This document shows positions 1-7,284 of a stretch of DNA of 7,284 bases, piece after piece. The notes beneath the pieces were generated by a model that searched no databases, was not told the DNA's origin, and saw only the letters and a list, made by a program, of their open reading frames with translations. The stretch's first letter is position 1, and every line of letters starts with the position of its first letter. Source of the DNA: Betaproteobacteria bacterium (GTDB taxonomy: Bacteria; Pseudomonadota; Gammaproteobacteria; Burkholderiales; Burkholderiaceae_E); the NCBI GenBank assembly GCA_016868095.1, contig VGHV01000125.1:1-7284 (forward strand), read 5' to 3'. Made by a program: the position numbers and the translations under genes.

Positions 1-1636
1 CTGCTGCAAGTTCATCGGGCGTAGTGACGTGCTTTCCAATACCTCCAAAGGCTTCAATCATTTTGTCGTAGCGTGCGCCCTTGACAAAAACGGTCGGGGC
101 AACATCGCTGCCACCTGTAGGATTTGTATCGGTACCACGATAAACGCCATTGTTATTGAAAATGACCGTAGTGATCGGCAGGTTATAACGACATATTGTT
201 TCAACTTCCATACCGCTAAAGCCAAAGGCACTATCGCCTTCGATGGCTACAACGGGTTTGCCACTGGTGACTGCCGCACCAATGGCGTAGCCCATACCAA
301 TGCCCATCACACCCCACGTACCCGAATCGAGCCGCTTTCTCGGCTTGGCCATGTCGATAATGCTGCGAGCGTAGTCCAGGGTATTTGCGCCTTCGTTGAC
401 CAGATACACATCCGGGTGCTCGCGCATGACATCGCGAATCGCGCGCAAAGCGCTATGAAAATTCATCGGGCTTGGATTGGCGTTGAGACTCGTACTCATT
501 TTTTCGATGTTTTTGGCTTTTTTCTCGGCTACTGCATCCACCCACGATGGGTCGGCTCGAGCGAAGTCACCACCCATCGCCGCTAAGAGTGCCTCCACAC
601 AAGAGCCAATATCACCGACTAAGGGTGCGTCGATTGGTACATTGCTATCCATTTCGGTAGCCGCTATGTCGATTTGAACAAAGCGCTTGCTTGCCCACTG
701 TTTCTCCTCAGCACCCCAAGTTGCACCCTTGCCGTGTGATAAGAGCCAGTTCAACCGCGCGCCGATCAAAAGTACCGTGTCGGCTTGGGCGAGCACAAAG
801 GAACGTGCTGCTGACGCAGATTGGGGATGGGTATCGGGAAGAAGTCCTTTAGCCATCGACATGGGCAAATAGGGAATACCCGATCGCTCAATAAGCGCAG
901 CAATGGCTTCATCGGCCTGCGCGTATGCAGCGCCCTTTCCAAGTAGGATCAACGGACGCTTGGATGCTTTAAGCACATCAAGCGCTCGCGCTACGGCTTG
1001 CGGAGCAGGAATTTGTCGGGGGGCGGGGTCAATAACCGTGACCAATGAACGCCTAGCTGCTTCAAGCGGCATGGTTTGAGCGAGCAGCTTCGCTGGCAGG
1101 TCAAGGTAAACCCCACCTGGTCGACCCGACACCGCTGCGCGAATCGCGCGTGCAAAACCGATACCTATATCTTCAATATGGTTGACTCTAAAGGAGGCCT
1201 TGGCAAAGGGCTTTGCGATATTGAGTTGATCCATCTCCTCGTAATCGCCCTGTTGCAAATCGACAATCTCGCGCTCACTTGATCCACTGATGAGGATCAT
1301 CGGAAAGCAATTAACGGTTGCATTGGCCAAAGCAACCAGCCCGTTGAGAAAGCCCGGTGCTGAAACCGTTAGTGCAATACCTGGCTTTTGGGTGATAAAG
1401 CCTGCTATCGCGGCCGCGTTGGCAGCATGCTGCTCATGTCGAAAGCCTATGAATCGTAGGCCTTGCGCTTGCGCAAGCCGCGCAAGATCGGTAATCGGTA
1501 TGCCAACCAATCCAAAAATAGTATCGATATCATTAGCTTTGAGTGCTTCGATTACGACATGAAACCCGTCGGTAAGCGCAGGCCCCGCAGCGGCTTCAGA
1601 TTGGGCAGCGTTGGCCTCAATTATATTTTGCTCCAT
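1..1636 (-). CDS. oxc: Oxalyl-CoA decarboxylase, C-terminus cut by the window edge
   Basis: This thiamine pyrophosphate (TPP) enzyme converts oxalyl-CoA to formyl-CoA and CO2 in the cytoplasm, the central step of oxalate catabolism. The visible 545 residues read without interruption to the left edge. From memory they align almost throughout with Oxalobacter formigenes Oxc (568 residues), so roughly 45 residues are missing. A PYR domain spans about 20-190 and contains RHEQHAA, whose Glu68 is the cofactor-activating glutamate (Glu56 in Oxalobacter), and [10 protein letters not shown], with Tyr132 and Glu133 matching active-site Tyr120 and Glu121. A central nucleotide-binding domain spans about 205-350. 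The PP domain follows, with the Mg/TPP motif starting GDSAFGFS at 467, ending NNNG at 494-497, and active-site Tyr499. The C-terminal serine loop lies outside the window. ATG at 1636 is the only sensible start: two in-frame TAA codons lie upstream and the next Met is residue 113. The ribosome site is weak (GAGAGAG, 11 bases upstream). The gene is last in a run of co-oriented genes, 77 bases after tctA. Confidence 0.96.
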   Translation of the reverse strand, partial: MEQNIIEANAAQSEAAAGPALTDGFHVVIEALKANDIDTIFGLVGIPITDLARLAQAQGLRFIGFRHEQHAANAAAIAGFITQKPGIALTVSAPGFLNGLVALANATVNCFPMILISGSSEREIVDLQQGDYEEMDQLNIAKPFAKASFRVNHIEDIGIGFARAIRAAVSGRPGGVYLDLPAKLLAQTMPLEAARRSLVTVIDPAPRQIPAPQAVARALDVLKASKRPLILLGKGAAYAQADEAIAALIERSGIPYLPMSMAKGLLPDTHPQSASAARSFVLAQADTVLLIGARLNWLLSHGKGATWGAEEKQWASKRFVQIDIAATEMDSNVPIDAPLVGDIGSCVEALLAAMGGDFARADPSWVDAVAEKKAKNIEKMSTSLNANPSPMNFHSALRAIRDVMREHPDVYLVNEGANTLDYARSIIDMAKPRKRLDSGTWGVMGIGMGYAIGAAVTSGKPVVAIEGDSAFGFSGMEVETICRYNLPITTVIFNNNGVYRGTDTNPTGGSDVAPTVFVKGARYDKMIEAFGGIGKHVTTPDELAA

Positions 1637-1666
1637 GGTCTGGTCGTCTCTCTCGTTGAAATGTTA

Positions 1667-1695
1667 TTAATATTTATCGTGATAATTATGATCAA
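1667..1695 (-). promoter_or_regulatory. Possible sigma-70 type promoter for oxc
   Basis: Reading the minus strand, TTGATC (1690-1695, 4 of 6 to the -35 consensus) is followed after 17 bases by TATTAA (1667-1672, 4 of 6 to the -10 consensus). Transcription would start near 1660, about 24 bases ahead of the oxc ATG. The stretch is much richer in A and T than the coding sequence around it. This would let oxc be expressed apart from the upstream transporter genes. AT-rich spacers produce such matches by chance, so it is only a candidate. Confidence 0.33.
1680..1694. promoter_or_regulatory. Near-perfect 15-base palindrome upstream of oxc, possible operator
   Basis: The plus strand reads TGATAATTATGATCA. 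Six of the seven arm pairs are complementary around a central base, with TGAT/ATCA outer arms. The perfect eight-base palindrome ATAATTAT lies at 1682-1689. The site overlaps the proposed -35 element and spacer, where a repressor or activator could act. The spacing does not match an FNR/CRP-type site (TTGAT-N4-ATCAA) or a standard LysR T-N11-A box, so I assign no regulator family. Confidence 0.3.
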
Positions 1696-1713
1696 AAACG
1701 ATACGGCCTTGAG

Positions 1714-3198
1714 TTAGCCCTTACTTTTTAGTCCTGACAATAGCGGCCAGAACAACATCACGAGCGCAAAACCAGTGATGCCGCCAACCAAGGGGTTACT
1801 GAAAAAGATGCTCAGGTCGCCTTGTGACAAAAGCATCGACTGTCGAAATGCGTCCTCGGCACGATCGCCAAGCACAAGTGCTAGCACCAGCGGTGCAAAA
1901 GGATAGTCAAGTTTCTTAAAGATATAACCCACCACACCAAAAATCACCATAAGCCAAACATCAAACATCGAGTTGTGCACGGTGTATGCGCCAATGGCAC
2001 AAATCACCAAAATAACGGGCGCAATAATCGAAAACGGAATCCGCAAGATCGCAGCAAAAAGTGGGACCGCACTTAAGACCATGATCAATCCGACCACGTT
2101 CCCAAGATAAATACTGGCTATCAGACCCCAGACAAAATCCTTTTGCTCAACAAAGAGCAAGGGGCCGGGTTGGAGGCCCCAAATCAATAAGCCGCCGAGC
2201 AACACCGCTGCCGTGGGCGATCCGGGAACGCCGAGCGTTAGCATCGGAAGCAAGGCCGATGTACCGGCGGCATGGGCAGCGGTCTCCGGCGCTACAACCC
2301 CTTCCATCTCGCCTTTTCCAAAATGTTCACCGCGCGGTGACATACGTTTGGCGAGCCCGTAGCTCATAAACGAAGCCGGTGTTGCGCCTCCGGGGACCAC
2401 GCCCATGAAGCAGCCAACGATCGAGCTGCGAACCGAAGTCAGCCAATAACGCGGCAGTTCTTTCCAAGTCTCAAGCACAGTGCGCAAATTGAGCTTGGCC
2501 TTTGCGCCCTTGAAGGCAAGTCCCTCTTCAAGTGTTTGGAGAATCTCGCCGATGCCAAAAAGGCCAATCACCGCAATCAAGAAATCAAAACCTTTTAATA
2601 GTTCGGTCTGTCCGAAAGTCAACCGTAACTGCCCCGTAACGGTATCAAGACCGACCGAGGCGAGGGCGAATCCAACCATCATCGCAGTGATGGTTTTCAT
2701 CGCCGATCCTTTTGCCATCCCAACAAAGGCGCAGAAAGTCAGCAAATACACTGAGAAAAACTCGGGCGGGCCAAACTGAAGCGCGAAATTGGCAACCACG
2801 GGCGAAAGAAAGGTAATGAGAATCACGGCCACGAATGCGCCGACGAATGAAGAGGTAAAGGCAGCAGCAAGCGCCTGACCCGCTTTGCCAACACGAGCCA
2901 TCGGATAGCCATCAAAGGTTGTTGCCACTGACCAGGGCTCACCCGGAATGTTAAAAAGAATAGAAGTAATAGCGCCACCAAACAAGGCGCCCCAATAAAT
3001 GCAAGAAAGCAAAATAATGGCCGAGGTTGGCGGCATGGTGAAGGTGAGAGGCAGCAGTATGGCGACGCCGTTGGCGCCTCCTAGTCCTGGCAGCACGCCA
3101 ATAATCACGCCGAGTAAAACGCCGATCACCATCAGCATTAAATTGAATGGGGATAGGGCAATCGAAAAGCCCTGAATCAATGATTGGATCTCATCCAT
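1714..3198 (-). CDS. tctA: Tripartite tricarboxylate transporter, large permease subunit (TctA family)
   Basis: This is the large membrane subunit of a binding-protein-dependent secondary transporter of the TTT family, which takes up carboxylates using an ion gradient. The 494 residues are a full-length TctA and are very hydrophobic, with about a dozen likely membrane segments. Family hallmarks appear in order: GVLPGLGGANGVAILLP at 34-50, YWGALFGGAITSILFNIPG at 68-86, FDGYPMARVGKAGQAL at 95-110, FGPPEFF at 142-148, the second-half PGGATPASF near 269-277, and APETAAHAAGTSALLPMLTLGVPG-type sequence at about 303-326. The two PG-containing halves reflect the known internal repeat of the family. 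ATG at 3198 has TCAGGA at 3205-3210, six bases upstream. It follows tctB by 83 bases and precedes oxc. Family membership is certain. The substrate cannot be read from the sequence; oxalate is inferred from neighbours. Confidence 0.95.
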   Translation of the reverse strand: MDEIQSLIQGFSIALSPFNLMLMVIGVLLGVIIGVLPGLGGANGVAILLPLTFTMPPTSAIILLSCIYWGALFGGAITSILFNIPGEPWSVATTFDGYPMARVGKAGQALAAAFTSSFVGAFVAVILITFLSPVVANFALQFGPPEFFSVYLLTFCAFVGMAKGSAMKTITAMMVGFALASVGLDTVTGQLRLTFGQTELLKGFDFLIAVIGLFGIGEILQTLEEGLAFKGAKAKLNLRTVLETWKELPRYWLTSVRSSIVGCFMGVVPGGATPASFMSYGLAKRMSPRGEHFGKGEMEGVVAPETAAHAAGTSALLPMLTLGVPGSPTAAVLLGGLLIWGLQPGPLLFVEQKDFVWGLIASIYLGNVVGLIMVLSAVPLFAAILRIPFSIIAPVILVICAIGAYTVHNSMFDVWLMVIFGVVGYIFKKLDYPFAPLVLALVLGDRAEDAFRQSMLLSQGDLSIFFSNPLVGGITGFALVMLFWPLLSGLKSKG

Positions 3199-3281
3199 GT
3201 GATGTCCTGATATTTGGATTGCCGAAAGCGTTTGCTATAACCAATCGCTCGCTGATGCATGCGGGCTTCTTGGATCGAGCA

Positions 3282-3797
3282 TTAAGCAAGACCTAGCATG
3301 GCCTCAAGCGGGCCTTTCGGTAGTGGGACGGTGAACCACATCTCAAACATCACAAAAAAGAGCAGACTTACGCCTATTGAAATGGGCGCGATCATCGCAA
3401 TGCCATACCCTCCAAGTCGCCACATGAAGGCTGCGATGAAAAGCGTCGATGCCACGTAAATACCAAGCCATTGAATCAGTCCGACATAAACAATCGTTGG
3501 CAGCAAGACCGTAAGTACGAGTCCCAGCGCCTTGGTGGATACAAATGACTCGCCGGCAGTTGTTTTAAAGGCTTTGATCAAATTGATGAGACTTGTTATA
3601 CAAATGATCAGACCGATATAAAAAGGAAAATACCCGGCTTGAGGTCCGTCTTCCGCCCAACTAGCTCCGATGCGCCAGCTGTCGCCAACCACAATGAGTC
3701 CCAAGGCGAGTAGGGCAATCGATACCGCGATCTCCATGCTTCGACGGCTTGTTGCAGATACTTCAGGTCCTTCTTCAAGGTCAGGCTCTTTATTCAC
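3282..3797 (-). CDS. tctB: Tripartite tricarboxylate transporter, small membrane subunit (TctB family)
   Basis: This small inner-membrane protein partners TctA and is required for transport in characterised TTT systems. With the start chosen here it has 171 residues, near the usual TctB size. A charged N-terminal tail of about 20 residues is followed by four or five hydrophobic segments (about 23-40, 56-76, 91-110, 112-126 and 132-152). Family features are the GPQAGYFPFY segment after the first helix (51-60) and the C-terminal VPLPKGPLE (157-165). An upstream in-frame GTG at 3830 would add 11 residues (RGAGGRGRII...), but that stretch contains the purine-rich AGGGAG at 3805-3810. AGGGAG sits seven bases ahead of the GTG at 3797, which makes 3797 the better start. 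The gene lies between tctC and tctA, as expected for a complete transporter. Confidence 0.9.
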   Translation of the reverse strand: MNKEPDLEEGPEVSATSRRSMEIAVSIALLALGLIVVGDSWRIGASWAEDGPQAGYFPFYIGLIICITSLINLIKAFKTTAGESFVSTKALGLVLTVLLPTIVYVGLIQWLGIYVASTLFIAAFMWRLGGYGIAMIAPISIGVSLLFFVMFEMWFTVPLPKGPLEAMLGLA

Positions 3798-3804
3798 AAT
3801 AATT

Positions 3805-3810
3805 CTCCCT
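3805..3810 (-). promoter_or_regulatory. Ribosome binding site that decides the tctB start
   Basis: AGGGAG on the minus strand lies seven bases upstream of the GTG at 3797. It falls inside the reading frame if the longer start at 3830 is used, and it supports the shorter protein. Confidence 0.6.
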
Positions 3811-3873
3811 CTGCCACCGGCGCCACGCACAGGTGGTCACTGATTGATGAGCTTTGCTAAGCAGGAAAAAGCC

Positions 3874-4986
3874 TTACTTGCCGCGCCCCGCTAAGAAGCC
3901 TGCTGACTTCATCAGCATCATGTGCCGCGCCTCTTCCTTGCCAAGCCACTCAGTAAAGGCAGCACCGTTCATGGTTGTGGTGTTGAATGCACCACGCTCC
4001 ATAAACTCCTTCCATTCGGGGGTTTCACGGACCTTTTGCAGTAAATCGATAAAGAACTTTTGCTGATCGGCGCTCACCTCGGGTGCCATAAAAATGCCTC
4101 GGAGCATCACATACTCCACATCGAGCCCTGATTCTTTGCATAAGGGAATATCTGCCCAAGCCATGCTTTCAGTGACTTTTGTCTTATAGGGCATGCGCTT
4201 GCTATCGAAAACACATAAGGGGCGCAATTTGCCACCACGCCATTGAGCCACTGCTTCGATCGGATTGTTGACGGTTGAGTCGACATGTTTGCCGACCAAT
4301 TGAACCGCGACTTCGCCACCGCCCTTAAAGGGTACATAAGTAAATTTGACATCGGCTTGCTTTTCCATCGCAACCGTGATGATTTGGTCCTCTTGGCGTG
4401 ACCCGGTACCCCCCATTTTTAGCTTGCCTGCGCCTGCTGCTTTGGCTGCTGCGATATACTCCTTGGCGTTTTTGTAGGGCTTTTCAGCGTTGACCCAAAG
4501 CACGAACTGATCAAGTGCCATCATTTGTAGCGGTGTGAGATCACGCCAGTTAAACGGCACATCAGTCGCTAGCGGTGTTGTGAATAGATTCGATAGCGTT
4601 ATCACAAGCTTGTGTGGGTCACCCTTCGAGCCCTTCATCATCAAAAAGCCTTCTGCGCCCGCACCGCCGCCCTTGTTAAGCACGACCATGGGCTGCTTCA
4701 TTAGATTGTGTTTTGAAACCACAGTTTGGATGAAACGCGCCATTTGATCTGCGCCACCGCCCGTGCCCGCTGGAACAATAAATTCGACGGCCTTGGTCGG
4801 CTCCCAAGCCTGACTCAGGCTGGGGAAGGTCGCTCCACTGATTAAGGCGCAAACGGCCAAAGCAACTCGGGTACTATGCCGCTTAGCCGACCGTATGCCT
4901 CGGATTACCGGGTTCTTAAGCGACTGCTGAAGGCGCATTAACACAGATTGCTTTGATTTAAAAGGCACAACGCTTGAATGACTCAT
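3874..4986 (-). CDS. tctC: Periplasmic solute-binding protein of a tripartite tricarboxylate transporter (TctC/Bug family)
   Basis: This is the periplasmic receptor that captures the substrate and delivers it to TctAB. The product is 370 residues from the ATG at 4986. It opens with an unusually long basic N-terminal stretch of about 40 residues, then a hydrophobic core (about 41-56) and a plausible signal peptidase I site after SQA at 58-60. The mature domain starts WEPTKAVEFIVPAGTGGGADQMAR (61-84), the family's first ligand-loop region. It continues with NKGGGAGAEGF (104-114), GGTGSRQEDQ (192-201) and YVPFKGGGEVAVQLVGKHVD (217-236), all typical Bug-fold positions. A GTG at 5031 would add 15 residues, but AAGGAG at 4993-4998 sits six bases before the 4986 ATG and favours it. 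The gene follows fhs by 93 bases and leads the tctCBA set. Bug proteins usually bind small carboxylates; oxalate here is inferred from oxc and the formate genes. Confidence 0.93.
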   Translation of the reverse strand: MSHSSVVPFKSKQSVLMRLQQSLKNPVIRGIRSAKRHSTRVALAVCALISGATFPSLSQAWEPTKAVEFIVPAGTGGGADQMARFIQTVVSKHNLMKQPMVVLNKGGGAGAEGFLMMKGSKGDPHKLVITLSNLFTTPLATDVPFNWRDLTPLQMMALDQFVLWVNAEKPYKNAKEYIAAAKAAGAGKLKMGGTGSRQEDQIITVAMEKQADVKFTYVPFKGGGEVAVQLVGKHVDSTVNNPIEAVAQWRGGKLRPLCVFDSKRMPYKTKVTESMAWADIPLCKESGLDVEYVMLRGIFMAPEVSADQQKFFIDLLQKVRETPEWKEFMERGAFNTTTMNGAAFTEWLGKEEARHMMLMKSAGFLAGRGK

Positions 4987-4992
4987 CTCGGG

Positions 4993-4998
4993 CTCCTT
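4993..4998 (-). promoter_or_regulatory. Ribosome binding site that decides the tctC start
   Basis: AAGGAG on the minus strand is six bases upstream of the ATG at 4986. It lies within the reading frame opened by the GTG at 5031, so the shorter product is preferred. Confidence 0.75.
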
Positions 4999-5079
4999 GA
5001 CATGAATGGCCTTATTGGATGGAACCCACACGTGCCATTAAGCCGTTGCAAGCCCCAATCGCCCAACGAAGTAAAGGCC

Positions 5080-6750
5080 CTAGAACAAACCCACCACCTT
5101 CCCGTCCACCCAGTCGATCTTGGCTGCTGATGGAACCTTTGGCAGGCCCGGCATCGTCATGATGTCACCGCAGACCATCACGACAAATTCGGCCCCAGCC
5201 GCTAGCCGCACCTCCCTCACGTTGATGACGTGACCTTCAGGCGCTCCCCGCAACTGTGGATCGGTGGAAAAGGAGTACTGGGTCTTGGCCACACACACCG
5301 GGTAATGCCCATAGCCGTCGTCTTGCAATTTCCGGATCTGAGCGCGCACCTTGGCGTCGCATGTGACCTCGCTGGCCCTATAAACCCGCTTAGCGATCAG
5401 GTTAATCTTATCCCATAAGGTTTCATTTTCTTCATAAACGAAACCTGCTGTCGATGGCTGGTCACAAAGTTCAACCACGATTTGTGCTAACTCCGCGGCT
5501 CCCTTGCCTCCATCAGACCAATGGGTGGCTAGGACAACTTTGACGCCAAGCGCTGACATGCGCTGTTTGAGCATGTCGATTTCCGCGGGGGTATCGCTGT
5601 TAAAGCGGTTAATGGAGACCGCACAAGGAATGCCATAAATCGTTGAAACATTCTCGACGTGACGCTCGAGGTTGACAATACCTTTGTCTAGGGCAGATAG
5701 GTTTTCTTCAGTGATGGTTTTTAGATCGGCGCCACCGTGATACTTCATCGCACGAACGGTCGCGACGATTACGGCTGCAGAGGGCCTGAGCCCAGACTTT
5801 CGGCATTTAATGTCGAGAAACTTCTCAGCGCCCAGGTCAGCGCCAAAACCTGCCTCGGTCACCACGTAATCAGCAAGCCGCAACGCTGATTGCGTGGCAA
5901 GCACGGTATTGCAGCCATGGGCGATATTGGCAAAAGGCCCACCGTGCACAAAGGCAGGGTTATTCTCAAGCGTTTGCACGAGATTGGGTGCAAGGGCGTC
6001 TTTGAGTAAGACCGTCATCGCCCCGTGAGCTTGCAAGTCACGGGCATACACGGCCTTTTGCTCCCGTGTATAGCCAACGACAATATTGCCGAGACGAGTC
6101 TTTAAATCCTCCAATGAGGTTGCGAGACAGAATATGGCCATCACTTCTGAGGCCACCACAATGTCAAAGCCGTCCTCTCGGGGATAACCATTGGCGGGGC
6201 CGCCAAGCGATTGCACGATATTGCGCAGGGCACGATCGTTCATATCGACCACGCGCTTCCACTGAATACGGCGAACATCAATACCTAGCTCGTTGCCATG
6301 GTGAATGTGGTTGTCGATCATCGCAGCAAGCAAATTGTTGGCTAGTGCAATCGCCGAGAAGTCGCCGGTGAAATGCAGGTTGATATCTTCCATCGGGACG
6401 ATTTGTGCATGGCCACCCCCTGCTGCACCACCCTTGACGCCGAAAACCGGGCCAAGCGACGGCTCCCTTAGGCAGATGATGGCCTTTTTACCGATGTAGT
6501 TAAGCGCATCGCCGAGGCCAACGGTTGTGGTGGTCTTGCCTTCACCCGCAGGTGTTGGGCTGATCGCGGTGACCAAGACCAGTTTACCTTGCGGTTGGTC
6601 CTTTAATTGATCTAGAAAGTTGAGTGATACCTTAGCTTTGTAGTGACCATAAGGTTCAAGGTGTTCTGGCGCTATGCCAAGCTTTTCTTGAGCAAGCTTT
6701 GCGATGGGTTGCATGTTTGCCGCTTGGGCGATTTCGATATCTGATGCCAT
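5080..6750 (-). CDS. fhs: Formate-tetrahydrofolate ligase (10-formyl-THF synthetase)
   Basis: This cytoplasmic enzyme joins formate to tetrahydrofolate with ATP, giving 10-formyl-THF, ADP and phosphate, the entry of formate into one-carbon metabolism. At 556 residues it is the normal length of the monofunctional bacterial enzyme. The nucleotide loop TPAGEGKTT lies at 66-74. [19 protein letters not shown] (95-113), running into [13 protein letters not shown] (118-130), is the first family signature. [11 protein letters not shown] (199-209) is the second. The C-terminal [12 protein letters not shown] segment is also typical. ATG at 6750 has GAGG at 6757-6760, six bases upstream. It begins only 22 bases after the formate dehydrogenase gene, so the two are very likely cotranscribed. 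With oxc in the same run, it probably draws on formate released from oxalate. No frameshift or missing motif is visible. Confidence 0.98.
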   Translation of the reverse strand: MASDIEIAQAANMQPIAKLAQEKLGIAPEHLEPYGHYKAKVSLNFLDQLKDQPQGKLVLVTAISPTPAGEGKTTTTVGLGDALNYIGKKAIICLREPSLGPVFGVKGGAAGGGHAQIVPMEDINLHFTGDFSAIALANNLLAAMIDNHIHHGNELGIDVRRIQWKRVVDMNDRALRNIVQSLGGPANGYPREDGFDIVVASEVMAIFCLATSLEDLKTRLGNIVVGYTREQKAVYARDLQAHGAMTVLLKDALAPNLVQTLENNPAFVHGGPFANIAHGCNTVLATQSALRLADYVVTEAGFGADLGAEKFLDIKCRKSGLRPSAAVIVATVRAMKYHGGADLKTITEENLSALDKGIVNLERHVENVSTIYGIPCAVSINRFNSDTPAEIDMLKQRMSALGVKVVLATHWSDGGKGAAELAQIVVELCDQPSTAGFVYEENETLWDKINLIAKRVYRASEVTCDAKVRAQIRKLQDDGYGHYPVCVAKTQYSFSTDPQLRGAPEGHVINVREVRLAAGAEFVVMVCGDIMTMPGLPKVPSAAKIDWVDGKVVGLF

Positions 6751-6772
6751 GGTATGCCTCGCGAAATGAGCG

Positions 6773-7284
6773 CTAAATTGTTACAGTACTTGCCACTTGG
6801 GCAAGCGCTTGTCCACCGCCATAGCTTGCACGCACCGGCACTGGGCCACCACGTTCAACGCGTACAGCGCAGTACTTGAACTCAGGAATCTTGCCAAAGG
6901 GATCCAAGACCGGATTGGTAAGCTTATTGGCTGCTGCTTCGTAATAACAGAACGGTATAAACAATGAACCTAAGGGTGTGCCTTCATCAGCGCGCGCATA
7001 AAGCGATATAGACCCACGGCGCGATGTCACCGTGATAATGTCGCCGGGCTTGACTTGCCAGCGTGCAAGCTCATCGGGATGGGCTGAAGCGACTGGCTCA
7101 GGTTCGATAGCATCGAGTACCCCAGCACGGCGTGTCATCGCACCGGTATGCCAGTGTTCTAATTGTCGACCGGTGATCAGCACTTCGGGGTATTCAAGAT
7201 CGGGTTGCTCTGCGGCACGAATCAGATCCGCTGGTACGAGCTGCGCCTTACCGCTTGTTGTTGGGAACTTATCGGTGAAGATGA
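6773..7284 (-). CDS. fdsA: Formate dehydrogenase alpha subunit, C-terminal part (N-terminus beyond the right edge)
   Basis: This is the last 169 residues of a molybdenum- or tungsten-dependent formate dehydrogenase catalytic subunit, which oxidises formate to CO2. The reading frame is open to the right edge, so internal GTG or ATG codons such as that at 7183 are not the real start. The fragment is the molybdopterin dinucleotide-binding domain: [14 protein letters not shown] near its beginning, then [52 protein letters not shown] and [15 protein letters not shown]. These match the NAD-linked, FdsA/FdhF-like group as I remember it, whose full length is usually over 900 residues. A short Gly/Pro/Ala-rich tail of about 25 residues follows the conserved end. 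The stop is 22 bases before fhs. The usual small partners FdsC and FdsD do not follow directly. Assignment to formate dehydrogenase is firm; the exact subtype (FdsA, FdhA or FdhF) is not settled by this fragment. Confidence 0.9.
   Translation of the reverse strand, partial: IFTDKFPTTSGKAQLVPADLIRAAEQPDLEYPEVLITGRQLEHWHTGAMTRRAGVLDAIEPEPVASAHPDELARWQVKPGDIITVTSRRGSISLYARADEGTPLGSLFIPFCYYEAAANKLTNPVLDPFGKIPEFKYCAVRVERGGPVPVRASYGGGQALAQVASTVTI

Noticed and set aside
29..586. Plus-strand open frame of 185 codons and several shorter plus-strand frames across 29-1717
   Set aside because: They lie antisense to oxc, whose minus-strand translation carries every catalytic motif of the family. The plus-strand products have no recognisable motif or ribosome site.
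1455..1490. Repeated TTGCGC/GCGCAA motifs including the palindrome CTTGCGCAAG
   Set aside because: They sit inside oxc and encode the [11 protein letters not shown] segment of the PYR domain, so alternating Leu/Ala/Gln codons explain the pattern.
3199..3281. Search for a promoter or terminator in the 83-base gap between tctB and tctA
   Set aside because: A TTATAG-like -10 can be found on the minus strand but no matching -35 at proper spacing. Apart from the tctA ribosome site I see nothing supportable.
3838..3873. Possible terminator-like GCTTT...AAAGC pair between tctC and tctB
   Set aside because: The stem is five base pairs with a long loop and no following T-tract. It would also split a transporter whose subunits are needed together.
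4107..4373. Minus-strand open frame of 88 codons inside tctC
   Set aside because: It is a different frame within the well-supported TctC coding sequence, with no family resemblance; it is a shadow frame.
5005..5039. Inverted repeat AATGGC/GCCATT between fhs and tctC
   Set aside because: The stem is only six base pairs with a 23-base loop and no U-run, so it is too weak to call a terminator or regulatory hairpin.
6066..6371. Plus-strand open frame of 101 codons opposite fhs
   Set aside because: It is antisense to conserved fhs signatures, and its composition (Arg, Gln, Ser and Cys rich) is typical of a shadow frame.

Overview
All six genes in this window lie on the minus strand, and together they read as one oxalate and formate catabolism locus. 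The order in the direction of transcription (right to left) is: C-terminal part of a formate dehydrogenase alpha subunit, formate-tetrahydrofolate ligase (fhs), the three parts of a tripartite tricarboxylate transporter (tctC, tctB, tctA), and oxalyl-CoA decarboxylase (oxc). The formate dehydrogenase gene runs off the right edge and oxc runs off the left edge. Gaps between genes are 22, 93, 76, 83 and 77 bases, using the starts chosen here. I see no convincing terminator, RNA gene, mobile element or CRISPR array, and no stretch of 300 bases without a gene.

The window suggests a betaproteobacterium, probably Burkholderiales. The base composition is moderate, near half GC by eye. The solute-binding protein is a TctC/Bug-type protein, a family strongly expanded in that order. 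Oxalyl-CoA decarboxylase closely resembles the Oxalobacter formigenes enzyme, judged from memory of that sequence. No 16S or other phylogenetic marker is present, so this placement is an inference.

Proposed logic: the TctABC system imports a small carboxylate, most simply oxalate. A formyl-CoA transferase (not in the window) activates it to oxalyl-CoA, Oxc decarboxylates that to formyl-CoA and CO2, and the transferase releases formate while recycling CoA. Formate is then either oxidised to CO2 for reducing power by the dehydrogenase or bound to tetrahydrofolate by Fhs to feed one-carbon metabolism. The enzymes are well-known families. The least established point is the pairing of a TctABC-type transporter with oxalate genes in place of the OxlT antiporter known from Oxalobacter. 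A near-palindromic AT-rich site with a plausible promoter just upstream of oxc is the main regulatory candidate.
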